This document shows, piece after piece, positions 1-7,083 of a stretch of DNA of 23,383 nucleotides (positions are counted from its first letter, which is position 1; the number at the start of each line of letters is the position of its first letter). The notes under the pieces were generated by a model. The model was not told the DNA's origin. It ran no database searches and was given only the letters and a program-made list of their open reading frames with translations. Source of the stretch: DASYHS01 sp035998295 (GTDB lineage: Bacteria; Pseudomonadota; Alphaproteobacteria; Azospirillales; Azospirillaceae); the NCBI RefSeq assembly GCF_035998295.1, contig NZ_DASYHS010000023.1:1-23383 (forward strand), given 5' to 3'. Made by a program: the position numbers and the translations under genes.

Positions 1-87
1 CTTCGAATCGCGACACACTTGTAACTCTCGCCGCCGGGGGTGCCGGCCTCACTCTGCCTTGCGACTGCAAGAAGAGGGAGCATCAAG

Positions 88-531
88 GTGCCGGACATCC
101 TACACAGCGTTGCCATCAAGTCCCCGGCGGACGAGGTCTACAGGGCGTTGACCACCATCGAAGGTCTTTCCGGCTGGTGGACGACCGACACGCAGGGCGA
201 CGCCGGCGCCGGCGGCGTCATTCACTTCCGCTTCGGCGCCAACCTCATCGACATGAAGGTGCTCGAGCTCGAACCCCGCAGGCGCGTCCTGTGGCAGGTG
301 GTCGGCGGGCCGGACTCCTGGATGGACACCCGGGTGCGTTTCGACCTCGCGCAGGACGGCGGCTTCACGAGGGTCCTGTTCAAGCACCAGGGCTGGAAGG
401 AGCCCGGGGAGTTCATGCACCATTGCAGCACCAAATGGGCGATGTTCGTGATGAGCCTGAAAGCGCTTGTCGAAACCGGGACCGGCGCCGCCTACCCGAA
501 CGACGTCCACATCTCCGACAAGGGCGACTGA
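88..531 (+). CDS. SRPBCC / AHSA1-type domain protein, intact
   Basis: A 148-residue protein of the START/Bet v1-like (SRPBCC) superfamily, AHSA1 branch. These fold as a helix-grip cavity and bind hydrophobic ligands or act as co-chaperone-like factors; the ligand here is unknown. Family landmarks seen are the N-terminal strand with SPADEVYRALTTIEGLSGWW (the conserved P..VY.ALT...GL..WW), a central GG.IHFRFG strand, LEPRRRVLW, and a C-terminal helix containing W.MFV.SLK.LVETG. The GTG at 88 is chosen because GAGGGAG lies seven bases upstream; a GTG at 40 would add 16 residues that do not match the family start. It is followed after 97 bases by a truncated paralogue and then by a dehydrogenase, all on the same strand, which suggests one transcript. 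The fold is clear; the function is not. Confidence 0.85.
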   Translation: MPDILHSVAIKSPADEVYRALTTIEGLSGWWTTDTQGDAGAGGVIHFRFGANLIDMKVLELEPRRRVLWQVVGGPDSWMDTRVRFDLAQDGGFTRVLFKHQGWKEPGEFMHHCSTKWAMFVMSLKALVETGTGAAYPNDVHISDKGD

Positions 532-628
532 CCCCGCGCCCGGCAATCGCCGGCCCGATCGAACCTGCGCGTCCGCATGCCGGACCGCGGCGGACGGGCC
601 CACTCACGTCCAAGGAACGGAGATCGTC

Positions 629-814
629 ATGAGCGATAACAGCTTCTCGACCAGCTTCACGGTGGCCCAGCCCCCGGAAGCCGTGTTCGCGGCCATCAAC
701 GACGTGCGCGGATGGTGGTCCGACGGCATCGAGGGCCAGGCGGACAGGATCGGAGGCCGGCCGATGACGGACGGAGGGCAGGCGCTCGTCCGGGCGAAGG
801 GAGCCGGGCTGTGA
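629..814 (+). pseudogene. Truncated SRPBCC / AHSA1 paralogue (N-terminal fragment)
   Basis: An open frame of 61 codons starts at an ATG with a good ribosome site (AAGGAACGGAG). Its first ~41 residues are a typical AHSA1-family start: FSTSFTVAQPPEAVFAAIND, then VRGWWSDGIEGQADRIG. Family members continue for about 100 more residues through the sheet and the C-terminal helix. Here the family match stops at once and is replaced by ~20 unrelated residues (GRPMTDGGQALVRAKGAGL) before a TGA. I infer a deletion that removed most of the domain. The TGA overlaps the GTG start of the next gene (GTGA at 811-814), so translation of the fragment may still couple to the dehydrogenase. A functional mini-protein is possible but unlikely, because the ligand cavity would be absent. 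Confidence 0.7.
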
Positions 815-1815
815 GGCTGGTCAGGCTGGGAGTGCCGAGAGGGCTGGACAGCCTCCGTCTCATCGAGGAGGATCCCCCCGAGCCGCGGCCGGGCGAAGTG
901 CTGGTCAGGATCGGCGCGAGCTCGCTGAACTTTCACGACCACATGGTTGTCCTCGGGCGCATCCCGTGCGCCGACGACCGCGTCCCGATGACCGACGGCG
1001 CCGGCGAAGTGGTCGCGCTCGGCGACGGGGCGGAGGGCTTCGCGATCGGCGACGCGGTCGTCAGCACCTTCTATCCAGGCTGGCCGACGGGCGAACCGAC
1101 ATCGGCCGCCAGGCGGGACATACCCGGCGACACTCTCGACGGCTACGCCCGCGAATATGTCTGCATGCCGGCGCGCGCCTTCACGAAGGCGCCGGCGGGC
1201 TACACGCATAGGGAGGCCGCGACGCTGACCTGCGCCGGGGTCACCGCCTGGAGGGGCTTGGTGGTGCGCGGCCGGGTGCAGCCCGGCGACACCGTGCTGG
1301 TCATGGGAACGGGCGGGGTATCGCTGTTCGCGCTGCAGTTCGCCAAGGCCGCGGGCGCCCGGGTGATCGCCACGTCCTCGTCCGAGGAGAAGCTGGAGAA
1401 GCTCGAACGTCTCGGGGCCGACGCCGTCATCAACTACAAGGCTGTGCCGAACTGGGGCGAGAAGGCCAGGGACTTGACGGAGGGACGCGGCGTCGACCAC
1501 GTGATCGAGGTCGGTGGGCCCGCCACGCTCGCGCAGTCGATCGCCGCGTGCAGGATCGGCGGACACATCGCGCTGATCGGTGTCCTGACGGGGTTCGTGG
1601 GCGAAGTGTCGGTCCCGGCGCTGTTCACGAACGAGATCCGCATCAGCGGCGTCTCCATCGGCAGCAGGGCGGACCAGGAGGACATGATCCGCGCGATAAC
1701 CGCCAATCGCCTGAAGCCCGTGATCGACCGCAGCTTCCCGTTGGAGGAAATCGGGGGTGCGTTCCGGTACTACGAATCCCGGAAGCACTTCGGCAAGATC
1801 TGCCTTCAGCTTTGA
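811..1815 (+). CDS. Zinc-independent MDR-family NAD(P)-dependent alcohol dehydrogenase / quinone-reductase-like oxidoreductase
   Basis: A 334-residue medium-chain dehydrogenase/reductase. The N-terminal GroES-like domain (about 1-125) contains the ASSLNFHDHMVVLG and PMTDGAGEVVALGDGAEGF landmarks. The Rossmann domain follows, with the nucleotide-binding VMGTGGVSLFALQFAKAAGA at about 164-183 and LGADAVINYK after it. The usual catalytic-zinc Cys/His pattern and the four-Cys structural zinc lobe are not visible, which fits the zinc-independent branch that reduces quinones or enoyl/aldehyde substrates with NAD(P)H. The substrate cannot be told. I chose the GTG at 811, which overlaps the preceding stop codon and has AAGGGAG upstream; the frame stays open further 5' but without family similarity. 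A small inverted repeat follows the stop codon. Confidence 0.88.
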   Translation: MRLVRLGVPRGLDSLRLIEEDPPEPRPGEVLVRIGASSLNFHDHMVVLGRIPCADDRVPMTDGAGEVVALGDGAEGFAIGDAVVSTFYPGWPTGEPTSAARRDIPGDTLDGYAREYVCMPARAFTKAPAGYTHREAATLTCAGVTAWRGLVVRGRVQPGDTVLVMGTGGVSLFALQFAKAAGARVIATSSSEEKLEKLERLGADAVINYKAVPNWGEKARDLTEGRGVDHVIEVGGPATLAQSIAACRIGGHIALIGVLTGFVGEVSVPALFTNEIRISGVSIGSRADQEDMIRAITANRLKPVIDRSFPLEEIGGAFRYYESRKHFGKICLQL

Positions 1816-1829
1816 GCTTCTTCCGCTGG

Positions 1830-1851
1830 CGCCTGCCGGATGCGGCAGGCG
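1830..1851 (+). terminator. Possible hairpin after the dehydrogenase gene
   Basis: A perfect 8-bp inverted repeat (CGCCTGCC / GGCAGGCG) around a 6-nt loop starts 15 bases after the dehydrogenase stop. There is no T-tract, so it is only a weak terminator candidate; it could equally protect the mRNA 3' end. Confidence 0.35.
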
Positions 1852-1965
1852 GCGAGGCCCGGCCCGGCACTACGGTTGCCCTTCGCACCTGAGTGAGCCT
1901 CTCGGGCGAAGGCCTGACGGCTGCGGCGCCGGACGGACCACGCAACCGACGATCGCGGGTTTGAT

Positions 1966-2134
1966 CTGGCGCCGGGGTTCCAGGAAAGCCGGGAAGTAAC
2001 TGCCATTGCGCAGCTTAGAACTTGGACCTCCAGCTCCATCACCCGCTGGGCAGCGAAGCCGATCATCTCGCGCAGCAATTAGCTTCCGTACCCTTTTCCA
2101 GCATGCTGCGCAGTGCCATCATCTCATCGGCCAT
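1966..2134 (-). pseudogene. Relic of an IS256-family (mutator-type) transposase, N-terminal part
   Basis: Reading the minus strand from an ATG at 2134, the translation MADEMMALRSMLEKGTEA is the familiar start of IS256-family transposases. Near 2080 a single base is missing and the match moves to another frame as LLREMIGFAAQRVMELEV, ending about 2022. After a deletion of roughly 35 codons, the match resumes in a third frame at 2016 as KLRNGSYFPAFLEPRRQ, which corresponds to the family's KLRKGSYFP.FLEPRR motif. Beyond about 1966 similarity fades. The catalytic DDE domain is absent, so the element is dead. Family membership rests on recalled IS256 N-terminal motifs; a nucleotide search against an IS database would settle the exact parent. 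Confidence 0.8.
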
Positions 2135-2201
2135 CGTGGTCACCTTCGGTACGGGTTTGTGTTGTGGCGACCAGACTTTGCCGAAGAACCGCGATGGCCG
2201 C

Positions 2202-2247
2202 CCGCCGGGGCAGACTCTCCGGCCGGCTACGCCGTCTGCCCCGGCGG
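2202..2247. repeat. Perfect 14-bp inverted repeat with 18-nt loop
   Basis: The arms CCGCCGGGGCAGAC (2202-2215) and GTCTGCCCCGGCGG (2234-2247) pair without mismatch, and the loop contains CCGGCCGG. It lies just upstream of the IS256 relic's start codon, outside any convincing gene. No T-tract follows on either strand. It may be an element-associated structure or a strong RNA hairpin. Confidence 0.7.
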
Positions 2248-2260
2248 AGGCGCTCCTACA

Positions 2261-2281
2261 CCACGTCCCGGGACGTGACCT
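2261..2281. repeat. 16-bp perfect palindrome within a 21-nt repeat (copy A)
   Basis: CACGTCCCGGGACGTG at 2262-2277 is a perfect palindrome. With one flanking C and ACCT it forms a 21-nt unit that recurs at 22187-22207 with a single mismatch. Copy A lies about 190 bases before gspO and 54 bases before the YHS-like ORF. It could be a regulator binding site, a hairpin, or the trace of a mobile-element end. Confidence 0.65.
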
Positions 2282-2330
2282 GTTCGAGCTGGGGTGAATT
2301 CGTCGGCGATCCGAACCGGACAACTCCACA

Positions 2331-2636
2331 ATGATGGTGATGGATCCGCTTTGCGGAATGTATGTTGTGGAAGTTCCATCGGAATTTCGGCGGGCTATTG
2401 CGGATGCAGGCATCCGACCTGTTTATAGATGCAACGCAGGTAAAGAGAAACTTAAAGGACGAGCAAAAGAATGCGGGACTATGATGTTGCAGTTATCGTC
2501 CTTGCTCCATTCGTCGGCAGTTTTCTCGGCGTTATCGCATTCCGGCTGCCAAGGCACATGGATTTCCTTTGGGAGCGTTCCGTCTGCTCCTCCTGTGGCG
2601 CGAGGCTTCGCCCCCTCGATCTCTTGCCGTTTCTGA
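2331..2636 (+). CDS. Doubtful small ORF with a YHS-domain-like start
   Basis: The frame opens with MVMDPLCGMYV, close to the DPVCGM core that begins YHS metal-associated domains, and continues to VYRCNAGKEKL, loosely like the family's Y.FC...C...F. It lacks the second spaced cysteine and only about 46 codons precede gspO. After 2470 the frame runs inside gspO in another register and ends at 2636, which argues against a complete gene. The 140 bases before gspO are visibly more AT-rich than their surroundings. It may be the start of a decayed YHS gene, or chance. No clear ribosome site precedes 2331. Confidence 0.25.
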   Translation: MMVMDPLCGMYVVEVPSEFRRAIADAGIRPVYRCNAGKEKLKGRAKECGTMMLQLSSLLHSSAVFSALSHSGCQGTWISFGSVPSAPPVARGFAPSISCRF

Positions 2637-3217
2637 GCTGGTTGGCCTTGCGCGGGAAGTGCCGCCACTGCGACAGCCCCATTGGACTGTTCCATCCCGC
2701 GATGGAGGCCGCTGCCGTGCTCATTGCGATTTGGGCGAGCGCGATCCTGTCCGGTCCACTTCTGTGGGCGAGTTGCGTGCTGGGTTGGATGCTGTTGACG
2801 CTGGCGGTGATGGACTGGCAGCATCGGATCCTGGCGGACGTCCTCACACTGCCTCTGCTCGTCGCGGGTCTCGCGGCGGCGGCCTTCTACGCGCCATCCG
2901 CCCTCGGGCATCACGCCGTCGGCGCGGCAACAGGCTTCGCCGGATTCCGGCTGCTCGGCGGGCTGTATCATGGTCTTCGTGGCCGCGAGGGCCTCGGGCT
3001 TGGGGACGCCAAGTTCCTCGCCGGTGCAGGTGCCTGGGTTTCGTGGACGGGGCTGCCGTCCGTGATCCTGCTGGCGTCGGTCTCGGCCCTGAGCGTCGTG
3101 GCGCTGATGGGCTTGGTCGGCAGACCCGTCGGACGGTGGCAACAGATCCCTTTCGGCCCGTTTCTCTGCCTGGCCACTTGGATCGTCTGGCTCCACGGTC
3201 CGCTCGTCCCGGCCTGA
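2471..3217 (+). CDS. gspO: Type II secretion prepilin peptidase (A24 family)
   Basis: A 248-residue polytopic inner-membrane aspartyl protease that cleaves the leader of pseudopilins at G/F, and in bifunctional members also N-methylates the new N-terminus. Visible features are an N-terminal membrane segment, a cytoplasmic zinc-type loop with two CxxC pairs (Cys39/Cys42 and Cys64/Cys67), the FHP.MEA helix entry, the first catalytic Asp at ~115 (AVMDWQHRILADVLTLP) and the second in the GLGLGD motif (Asp ~179), then further hydrophobic helices. The length is slightly below the ~260-290 usual for GspO/PilD. ATG 2471 follows AAAGGACGAG. It is convergent with gspD and stands alone, away from the pseudopilin genes it serves. 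Confidence 0.93.
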   Translation: MRDYDVAVIVLAPFVGSFLGVIAFRLPRHMDFLWERSVCSSCGARLRPLDLLPFLSWLALRGKCRHCDSPIGLFHPAMEAAAVLIAIWASAILSGPLLWASCVLGWMLLTLAVMDWQHRILADVLTLPLLVAGLAAAAFYAPSALGHHAVGAATGFAGFRLLGGLYHGLRGREGLGLGDAKFLAGAGAWVSWTGLPSVILLASVSALSVVALMGLVGRPVGRWQQIPFGPFLCLATWIVWLHGPLVPA

Positions 3218-3224
3218 GGATGGA

Positions 3225-3247
3225 ACGGTCCGGTCCCGCCGGGCCGT
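3225..3247. terminator. Possible hairpin between convergent gspO and gspD
   Basis: ACGGTCCGG and CCGGGCCGT pair over nine positions with one G-U around a 5-nt loop, in the 69-base gap between the two convergent stop codons. There is no T-tract. The position suits a bidirectional terminator, but the structure alone is weak evidence. Confidence 0.35.
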
Positions 3248-3286
3248 GGTCGCCCAGGCGCCGGCTTACGGCACGGCAGGGCTAGT

Positions 3287-5506
3287 CTAGAGAGGCTCGA
3301 TGGCCCGCAGCCTGCGGCGGAGTTCGTCCGTCACGTCGCGCGCCTCCCGGGAGCCGCGGACGACGCGGGGCGTTATCAGCACCAGCAATTCGGTCCTCCC
3401 CGCCGTGTTCTCGGTGGTCGAGAACAGCGCCCCCAGCAGCGGCAGGGATGACAGGATCGGGATGCCGGCCCGGCTCTTCGTCCGGGCGTCGCGGATCAAG
3501 CCGCCGAGCGCGATGGTGTCGCCGCTGTCGATCGCGATCGTGCTTTGGATCCTGCGCTGTTGGATGGTCGGGGCGTCGATCTCCGACGTCGTCGTCGGCA
3601 CGACGTCGCTGACCTCCTGCACGACTTCCAGCGTGACCCGGCCATTGGCGTTGACGCGAGGGGTCACGTAGAGGATGACGCCCGTATCGCGGTACTGGAT
3701 CGTGTTGACGATCGGCGCAAGCGGGTCGATGACGCTGACAGCGGACTGGACCGGCACCGGCACCTGATCGCCGACCTGAAGCACGGCGGTTTGATTGTTG
3801 AGCACCATGAGTTGAGGCGACGAAATGACGTTCAGGTCGGTAATCGATTCCAGGGCGCTCAGGGCGATCCTGGCGTCGGAGGGTCGATACAGGACGGAGA
3901 AGCCCGGCAATATGGGGTCGACGACGGCTCTGTTCGCCTGCGTCAGGAGGACATCGACGTTTCCGCTCTGGAAGAAATATTGCAGTCCATAGCGGAGTTC
4001 ATCGTTCAGCGTCACCTCCGCGATGGTCGCTTCGACCAGCACCTGGAGCGGCGCGACATCGAGCTGGCGGAGGGTCGCTTCTATTCTGCGGAATTCCTGA
4101 GGGGTGGCCATCAGGACGAGGGCGTTGTTCGCGTCGTCGGCGGTGACCCGGATCGCCCGCTCCGCAGAGGGCGTGTCGCCGGGAACCGTTATGGTCTGCT
4201 GAACGACCGGCGGGCTTGCGTCCGCCGGCTGTCCGGAACCGTCCGGCTGGAGCGGCGTTGCCGGCTCCGGTCCGATCTCCGCTTCGCCGAGCATCGAGGA
4301 GGACACGGTGGGTGCCGGCTGACGGTAGATGCGCTCGCTGACCGCCAAGCCGGGCGCGATCCGGGGGGCCGAAGGCCCCGGTGCCGCGGCGGGGCCGGTC
4401 GCACCGCCGAATATGCCGCCGAGGACCGCGGCGAGGTCGCTCGCGCGGCCGTTCTGGACCGGATAGACGTAAAGCCTCGCCGCATCCCCGCCGACGTCGC
4501 GGTCGAGTTGCCGGATCCAGGTCCTGATCTCTTCCAGCAGAGCCGGCTGCCGGCTGACCACGAGCAGGGCATTCAGCCGCTCGACCGGAAGGAAGGTGGC
4601 TGTGCCCGTTTGCGGGGTCTGCGAGCCGGCGCCGAAGATCGCCTCGAGCTCCTCCGCCAATGTTTCGGCCGGCACGGCATCGAGTGGAAAGAGCGCGAAC
4701 GACATTCCCGAAAGCCAGTCGACGTCGAAGGCGTCGACCAGGTCCAGCATCGTCGCGAGTTCCTGACGGGACCCGCCCAGCACCAGCAGGTTCCGCGCCT
4801 CGTCGACGCGCAGGATGCCGTCTTCGGGCGTGACCGCCTCGAGCACGTTCTGCATCTCCGCCGCGCCGATGGAGGACAGCGGCACGATCTGAACGGCATA
4901 CCCCGGTTCCGCATCTCGCAACGAACGCCCGAGGCGCGTGGGCGCCGTCCTCGGTGCCTGCTCGCGCGGAACGATGCGGTAAAGGTCCGGTTCCCGGACC
5001 AGGGCCGCCCCGTTGACGGCGAGGACGTCCTGCAGAACCGCGATCAGATCCTCCTCGGCGAGCGGCTGGCTGCTACGGAGCGTCACCTGTCCCGACACCG
5101 CGGGATCGATGACGTAGCTCAGCCCGAGCGTATCGCCCAGGATCGTCTGTACCGCTTCCCGAATGTCGACGCCGACCATGTTCAAGACGGTACCGTCCTC
5201 GGCCGGAAGCGGGGTCGCGTCGCGGCGACTGCCGGGCGTACCGACGAAACGTCCGGTTCCTCTTCGAATGATCGGGACGGGATGCTCTTCGGGTCGGACG
5301 CCGTCGGCGCCCAGCGGCAGAGGCGGGCCGAGAGCGTCGCGCTCGCCGGTCGGCTCGCCCGCTCCGGCCGCGATCACTCCGGTCAAGGTCGCCGTCGGCG
5401 GCCGCTTGCCTTCGATCAGCTGTGCCGTCCGCTCCGGCAGAAGCGAGCAGGCGGCGACCAATGGCAGCACCAGGCCGAAGAAAGCGATCTTGATCGACGT
5501 GTTCAT
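3287..5506 (-). CDS. gspD: Type II secretion secretin, predicted lipoprotein (liposecretin)
   Basis: A 739-residue outer-membrane channel subunit of the T2SS. The N-terminus is a lipoprotein signal: MNTSIKIAFFGLVLPLVAAC with Cys20 as the lipid-acceptor and Ser at +2, which favours outer-membrane sorting. Then follow a low-complexity linker (~25-103), the N0 domain (~104-180), N1 (~205-262), N2 (~268-336), N3 (~344-485, with a Pro/Ala-rich insertion at ~370-455) and the secretin core (~490-730). The core contains VLVEATIAEVTLN, VISSPQLMVLNNQTAVLQVG, RDTGVILYVTPRVN and GIPILSSLPLLGALFS. The protein ends soon after LLVLITPRVV with no long S-domain for a pilotin. It is the last gene of the I-J-D block, 136 bases after gspJ, and the start codon lacks a strong ribosome site. 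Identity is certain; self-piloting is inferred. Confidence 0.95.
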   Translation of the reverse strand: MNTSIKIAFFGLVLPLVAACSLLPERTAQLIEGKRPPTATLTGVIAAGAGEPTGERDALGPPLPLGADGVRPEEHPVPIIRRGTGRFVGTPGSRRDATPLPAEDGTVLNMVGVDIREAVQTILGDTLGLSYVIDPAVSGQVTLRSSQPLAEEDLIAVLQDVLAVNGAALVREPDLYRIVPREQAPRTAPTRLGRSLRDAEPGYAVQIVPLSSIGAAEMQNVLEAVTPEDGILRVDEARNLLVLGGSRQELATMLDLVDAFDVDWLSGMSFALFPLDAVPAETLAEELEAIFGAGSQTPQTGTATFLPVERLNALLVVSRQPALLEEIRTWIRQLDRDVGGDAARLYVYPVQNGRASDLAAVLGGIFGGATGPAAAPGPSAPRIAPGLAVSERIYRQPAPTVSSSMLGEAEIGPEPATPLQPDGSGQPADASPPVVQQTITVPGDTPSAERAIRVTADDANNALVLMATPQEFRRIEATLRQLDVAPLQVLVEATIAEVTLNDELRYGLQYFFQSGNVDVLLTQANRAVVDPILPGFSVLYRPSDARIALSALESITDLNVISSPQLMVLNNQTAVLQVGDQVPVPVQSAVSVIDPLAPIVNTIQYRDTGVILYVTPRVNANGRVTLEVVQEVSDVVPTTTSEIDAPTIQQRRIQSTIAIDSGDTIALGGLIRDARTKSRAGIPILSSLPLLGALFSTTENTAGRTELLVLITPRVVRGSREARDVTDELRRRLRAIEPL

Positions 5507-5642
5507 GGAGGGATTGGCTGGCGTGCCGTTGATTCAAGGACGTGAACGATACGTATAGTGCCCTCAAAAAGGAACCCAAACCATCGGCCTACCCGGCCCC
5601 TCCGTCCCGGGGATCCGTCGCGGCGGCCCATACGGTACCGCT

Positions 5643-6326
5643 TCACGATTCCCCGCCGCCGATTGGAACCGCCAGGATCGGCGGCGCGCTGATCCGAAGG
5701 GTGACGAGGAGATCCGGCCAGACCTCCTGTTCGTCTTCGGGCGTCACCGACACGCGCACGAGGCCGGGCAAGCTTGCCGCATTCCGCCAGCGGTCGTGCC
5801 AAGCTGCGGCCGCGCCGGGTTCGTTCGCGCCGAAATAGCTTATGGAGATGGCCGACACTCCGGAGAGAAGTTCGATTTGCTCGCCGGCGTGCTCCCGGTC
5901 GAAGTCGGAATCGGGATTGAACGGATGCCAAGCCATGAGCAATACCCCGTCCGGGGTACCGTCGAGCCGCCCGATCGTGAATGTGTGCAGGCCTCCGCCA
6001 ACCTCCACCGGGATGGGGGCGACGAAGCGGACGCGGTTCGGTCGTCCGTCGAAGGCGACCCGTACTTGCCCGAGCGTCGCTTCGGGCAGCACCAGCGGCA
6101 GCGCCTGGCCCAACTGGCGACGAATGGCATCTTGTACCGTCTGCACGTCGAGGACGTGCGAGCTGCGCCGGCCACTGGCCTCCCACGCGCGGACTCCGAA
6201 GCGCAGGCCGCCGCCTATGGCGAGGGTGAGGAGCGAGAGCAGCACCATCGCAACCAGCAGTTCGAGCAGCGTGAAGCCCCGCTGCCCGGTCGCGGTCGCG
6301 TCCATCCGACGTGCCGCAGCGGTCAC
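5643..6326 (-). CDS. gspJ: Type II secretion minor pseudopilin GspJ
   Basis: A 227-residue pseudopilin. The prepilin leader and first helix read QRGFTLLELLVAMVLLSLLT: cleavage is expected between G and F, with Glu at +5. The globular part (~45-227) has the length and W.A...RR...LDVQ.VQDAIRRQL layout of PulJ/GspJ. In the T2SS, GspI, J and K form the tip complex of the pseudopilus. The start is the GTG at 6326, whose sequence overlaps the gspI stop (GTGA); an internal ATG at 6305 would also keep the whole leader peptide. Gene order I-J-D on this strand supports the assignment. Confidence 0.88.
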   Translation of the reverse strand: MTAAARRMDATATGQRGFTLLELLVAMVLLSLLTLAIGGGLRFGVRAWEASGRRSSHVLDVQTVQDAIRRQLGQALPLVLPEATLGQVRVAFDGRPNRVRFVAPIPVEVGGGLHTFTIGRLDGTPDGVLLMAWHPFNPDSDFDREHAGEQIELLSGVSAISISYFGANEPGAAAAWHDRWRNAASLPGLVRVSVTPEDEQEVWPDLLVTLRISAPPILAVPIGGGES

Positions 6327-6730
6327 CGCCTTCCCTCCGCGACGAGCTTCAGCGTCGTCAGTTCCAGCAACCCGCCTGCGGCCCCGCCCTCGTCCCAGCT
6401 GACGGTGACCGTCACCTCGTAGGGCCGGACGGCCGGCGCGGCGAGCGCCGCCCCGGAATGGTCATCAAAGGGGCGGACCGCCACGCGCCAGAGGAAGCCA
6501 TCGCCGAATGTCCCCTCGGTGATCCCCGTGCGCAGTCCACCGTCGGTCCCGGCGGACGCAAGGGCCGATTCGGCCAGCAGAACGGCGATGATCTGGTCGC
6601 GGGTCCGGTCGGTCGTTCGCAGCCCTCCCGAGATCGCCTGGAACAACGGCGGAAGCAGAAGAGCCAGAATGGCGAAGGCGACGATCACCTCGACCAGCGT
6701 AAAGCCGGCCATTCTCGGATCGCGGTGCAT
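6323..6730 (-). CDS. gspI: Type II secretion minor pseudopilin GspI
   Basis: A 135-residue minor pseudopilin. The short leader ends in MAG followed by FTLVEVIVAFAILALLLPPL, the class III signal with Glu at +5. The remaining ~110 residues match GspI in size, with R...QIIAVLLAESALA after the helix as in family members. GspI nucleates the GspI-J-K tip. ATG 6730 has a strong GGAGGAG site six bases upstream; a second Met just before the cleavage site is less well placed. It is the first gene of the minus-strand I-J-D block and is divergent from the ferritin-like gene, so its promoter must lie in 6731-7083. Confidence 0.88.
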   Translation of the reverse strand: MHRDPRMAGFTLVEVIVAFAILALLLPPLFQAISGGLRTTDRTRDQIIAVLLAESALASAGTDGGLRTGITEGTFGDGFLWRVAVRPFDDHSGAALAAPAVRPYEVTVTVSWDEGGAAGGLLELTTLKLVAEGRR

Positions 6731-7083
6731 GCGACTCCTCCACCGGGCGGCGGATCCGTGCGGTGGATCGTCGTCAGGCGATATCCACCGGCACTCGACG
6801 AAGCGTTTCGGGCTTCAACGCAGCAAAGCGCATCTTGTTGCCGGAAAGGTGGACGCGATGCGACTTCGGAGACGGCGGGCAACACGAAATATCGCGCGTA
6901 GTACGGTAATTCGTATAAGTCACGGAAATGTTCGCGACGTTGGTCGTTCGGCCGGGTTTGCGTGCTGCAAGTGGAATGAGCTCTATGGAAATGGCAATTT
7001 CCGTAATTTCCGGCGCGAGCTCATAATACTGTAAAATGATGCGCGATGTATTTGCACATAACATCACGGTCGGAGAACTCAAT
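6731..7083. promoter_or_regulatory. Divergent intergenic region between gspI and the ferritin-like gene
   Basis: A 353-base non-coding stretch, clearly more AT-rich after ~6890, that must contain the promoters for gspI-J-D (-) and the ferritin-like gene (+). It holds an inverted repeat GGAAAT-GGCA-ATTTCC at 6987-7002, further half-sites GGAAAT at 6924-6929 and ATTTCC at 7006-7011, and a CATAAT -10-like hexamer at 7022-7027 with no good -35. A weak EcfG-like arrangement, GGAAA-N17-GTT, is at 6924-6948. Reading the ferritin-like gene from the ATG at 7036 would make part of this coding, but that ATG has no ribosome site. Confidence 0.5.
6987..7002. promoter_or_regulatory. Candidate operator (inverted repeat GGAAAT-N4-ATTTCC)
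   Basis: A perfect 6-bp dyad with a 4-base spacer lies about 20 bases upstream of a -10-like hexamer. Matching half-sites occur on both sides, as expected for cooperative binding of a dimeric regulator. No cognate regulator gene is adjacent. Confidence 0.4.

Noticed and set aside
540..553. 5-bp inverted repeat CCGGC-AATC-GCCGG between the two SRPBCC frames
   Set aside because: Too short to separate from chance in GC-rich sequence.
3545..5545. 666-codon plus-strand open frame opposite gspD
   Set aside because: It is antisense to a fully convincing secretin, is rich in Arg, Asp and Gly, and has no recognisable domain; long antisense frames are common in high-GC DNA.
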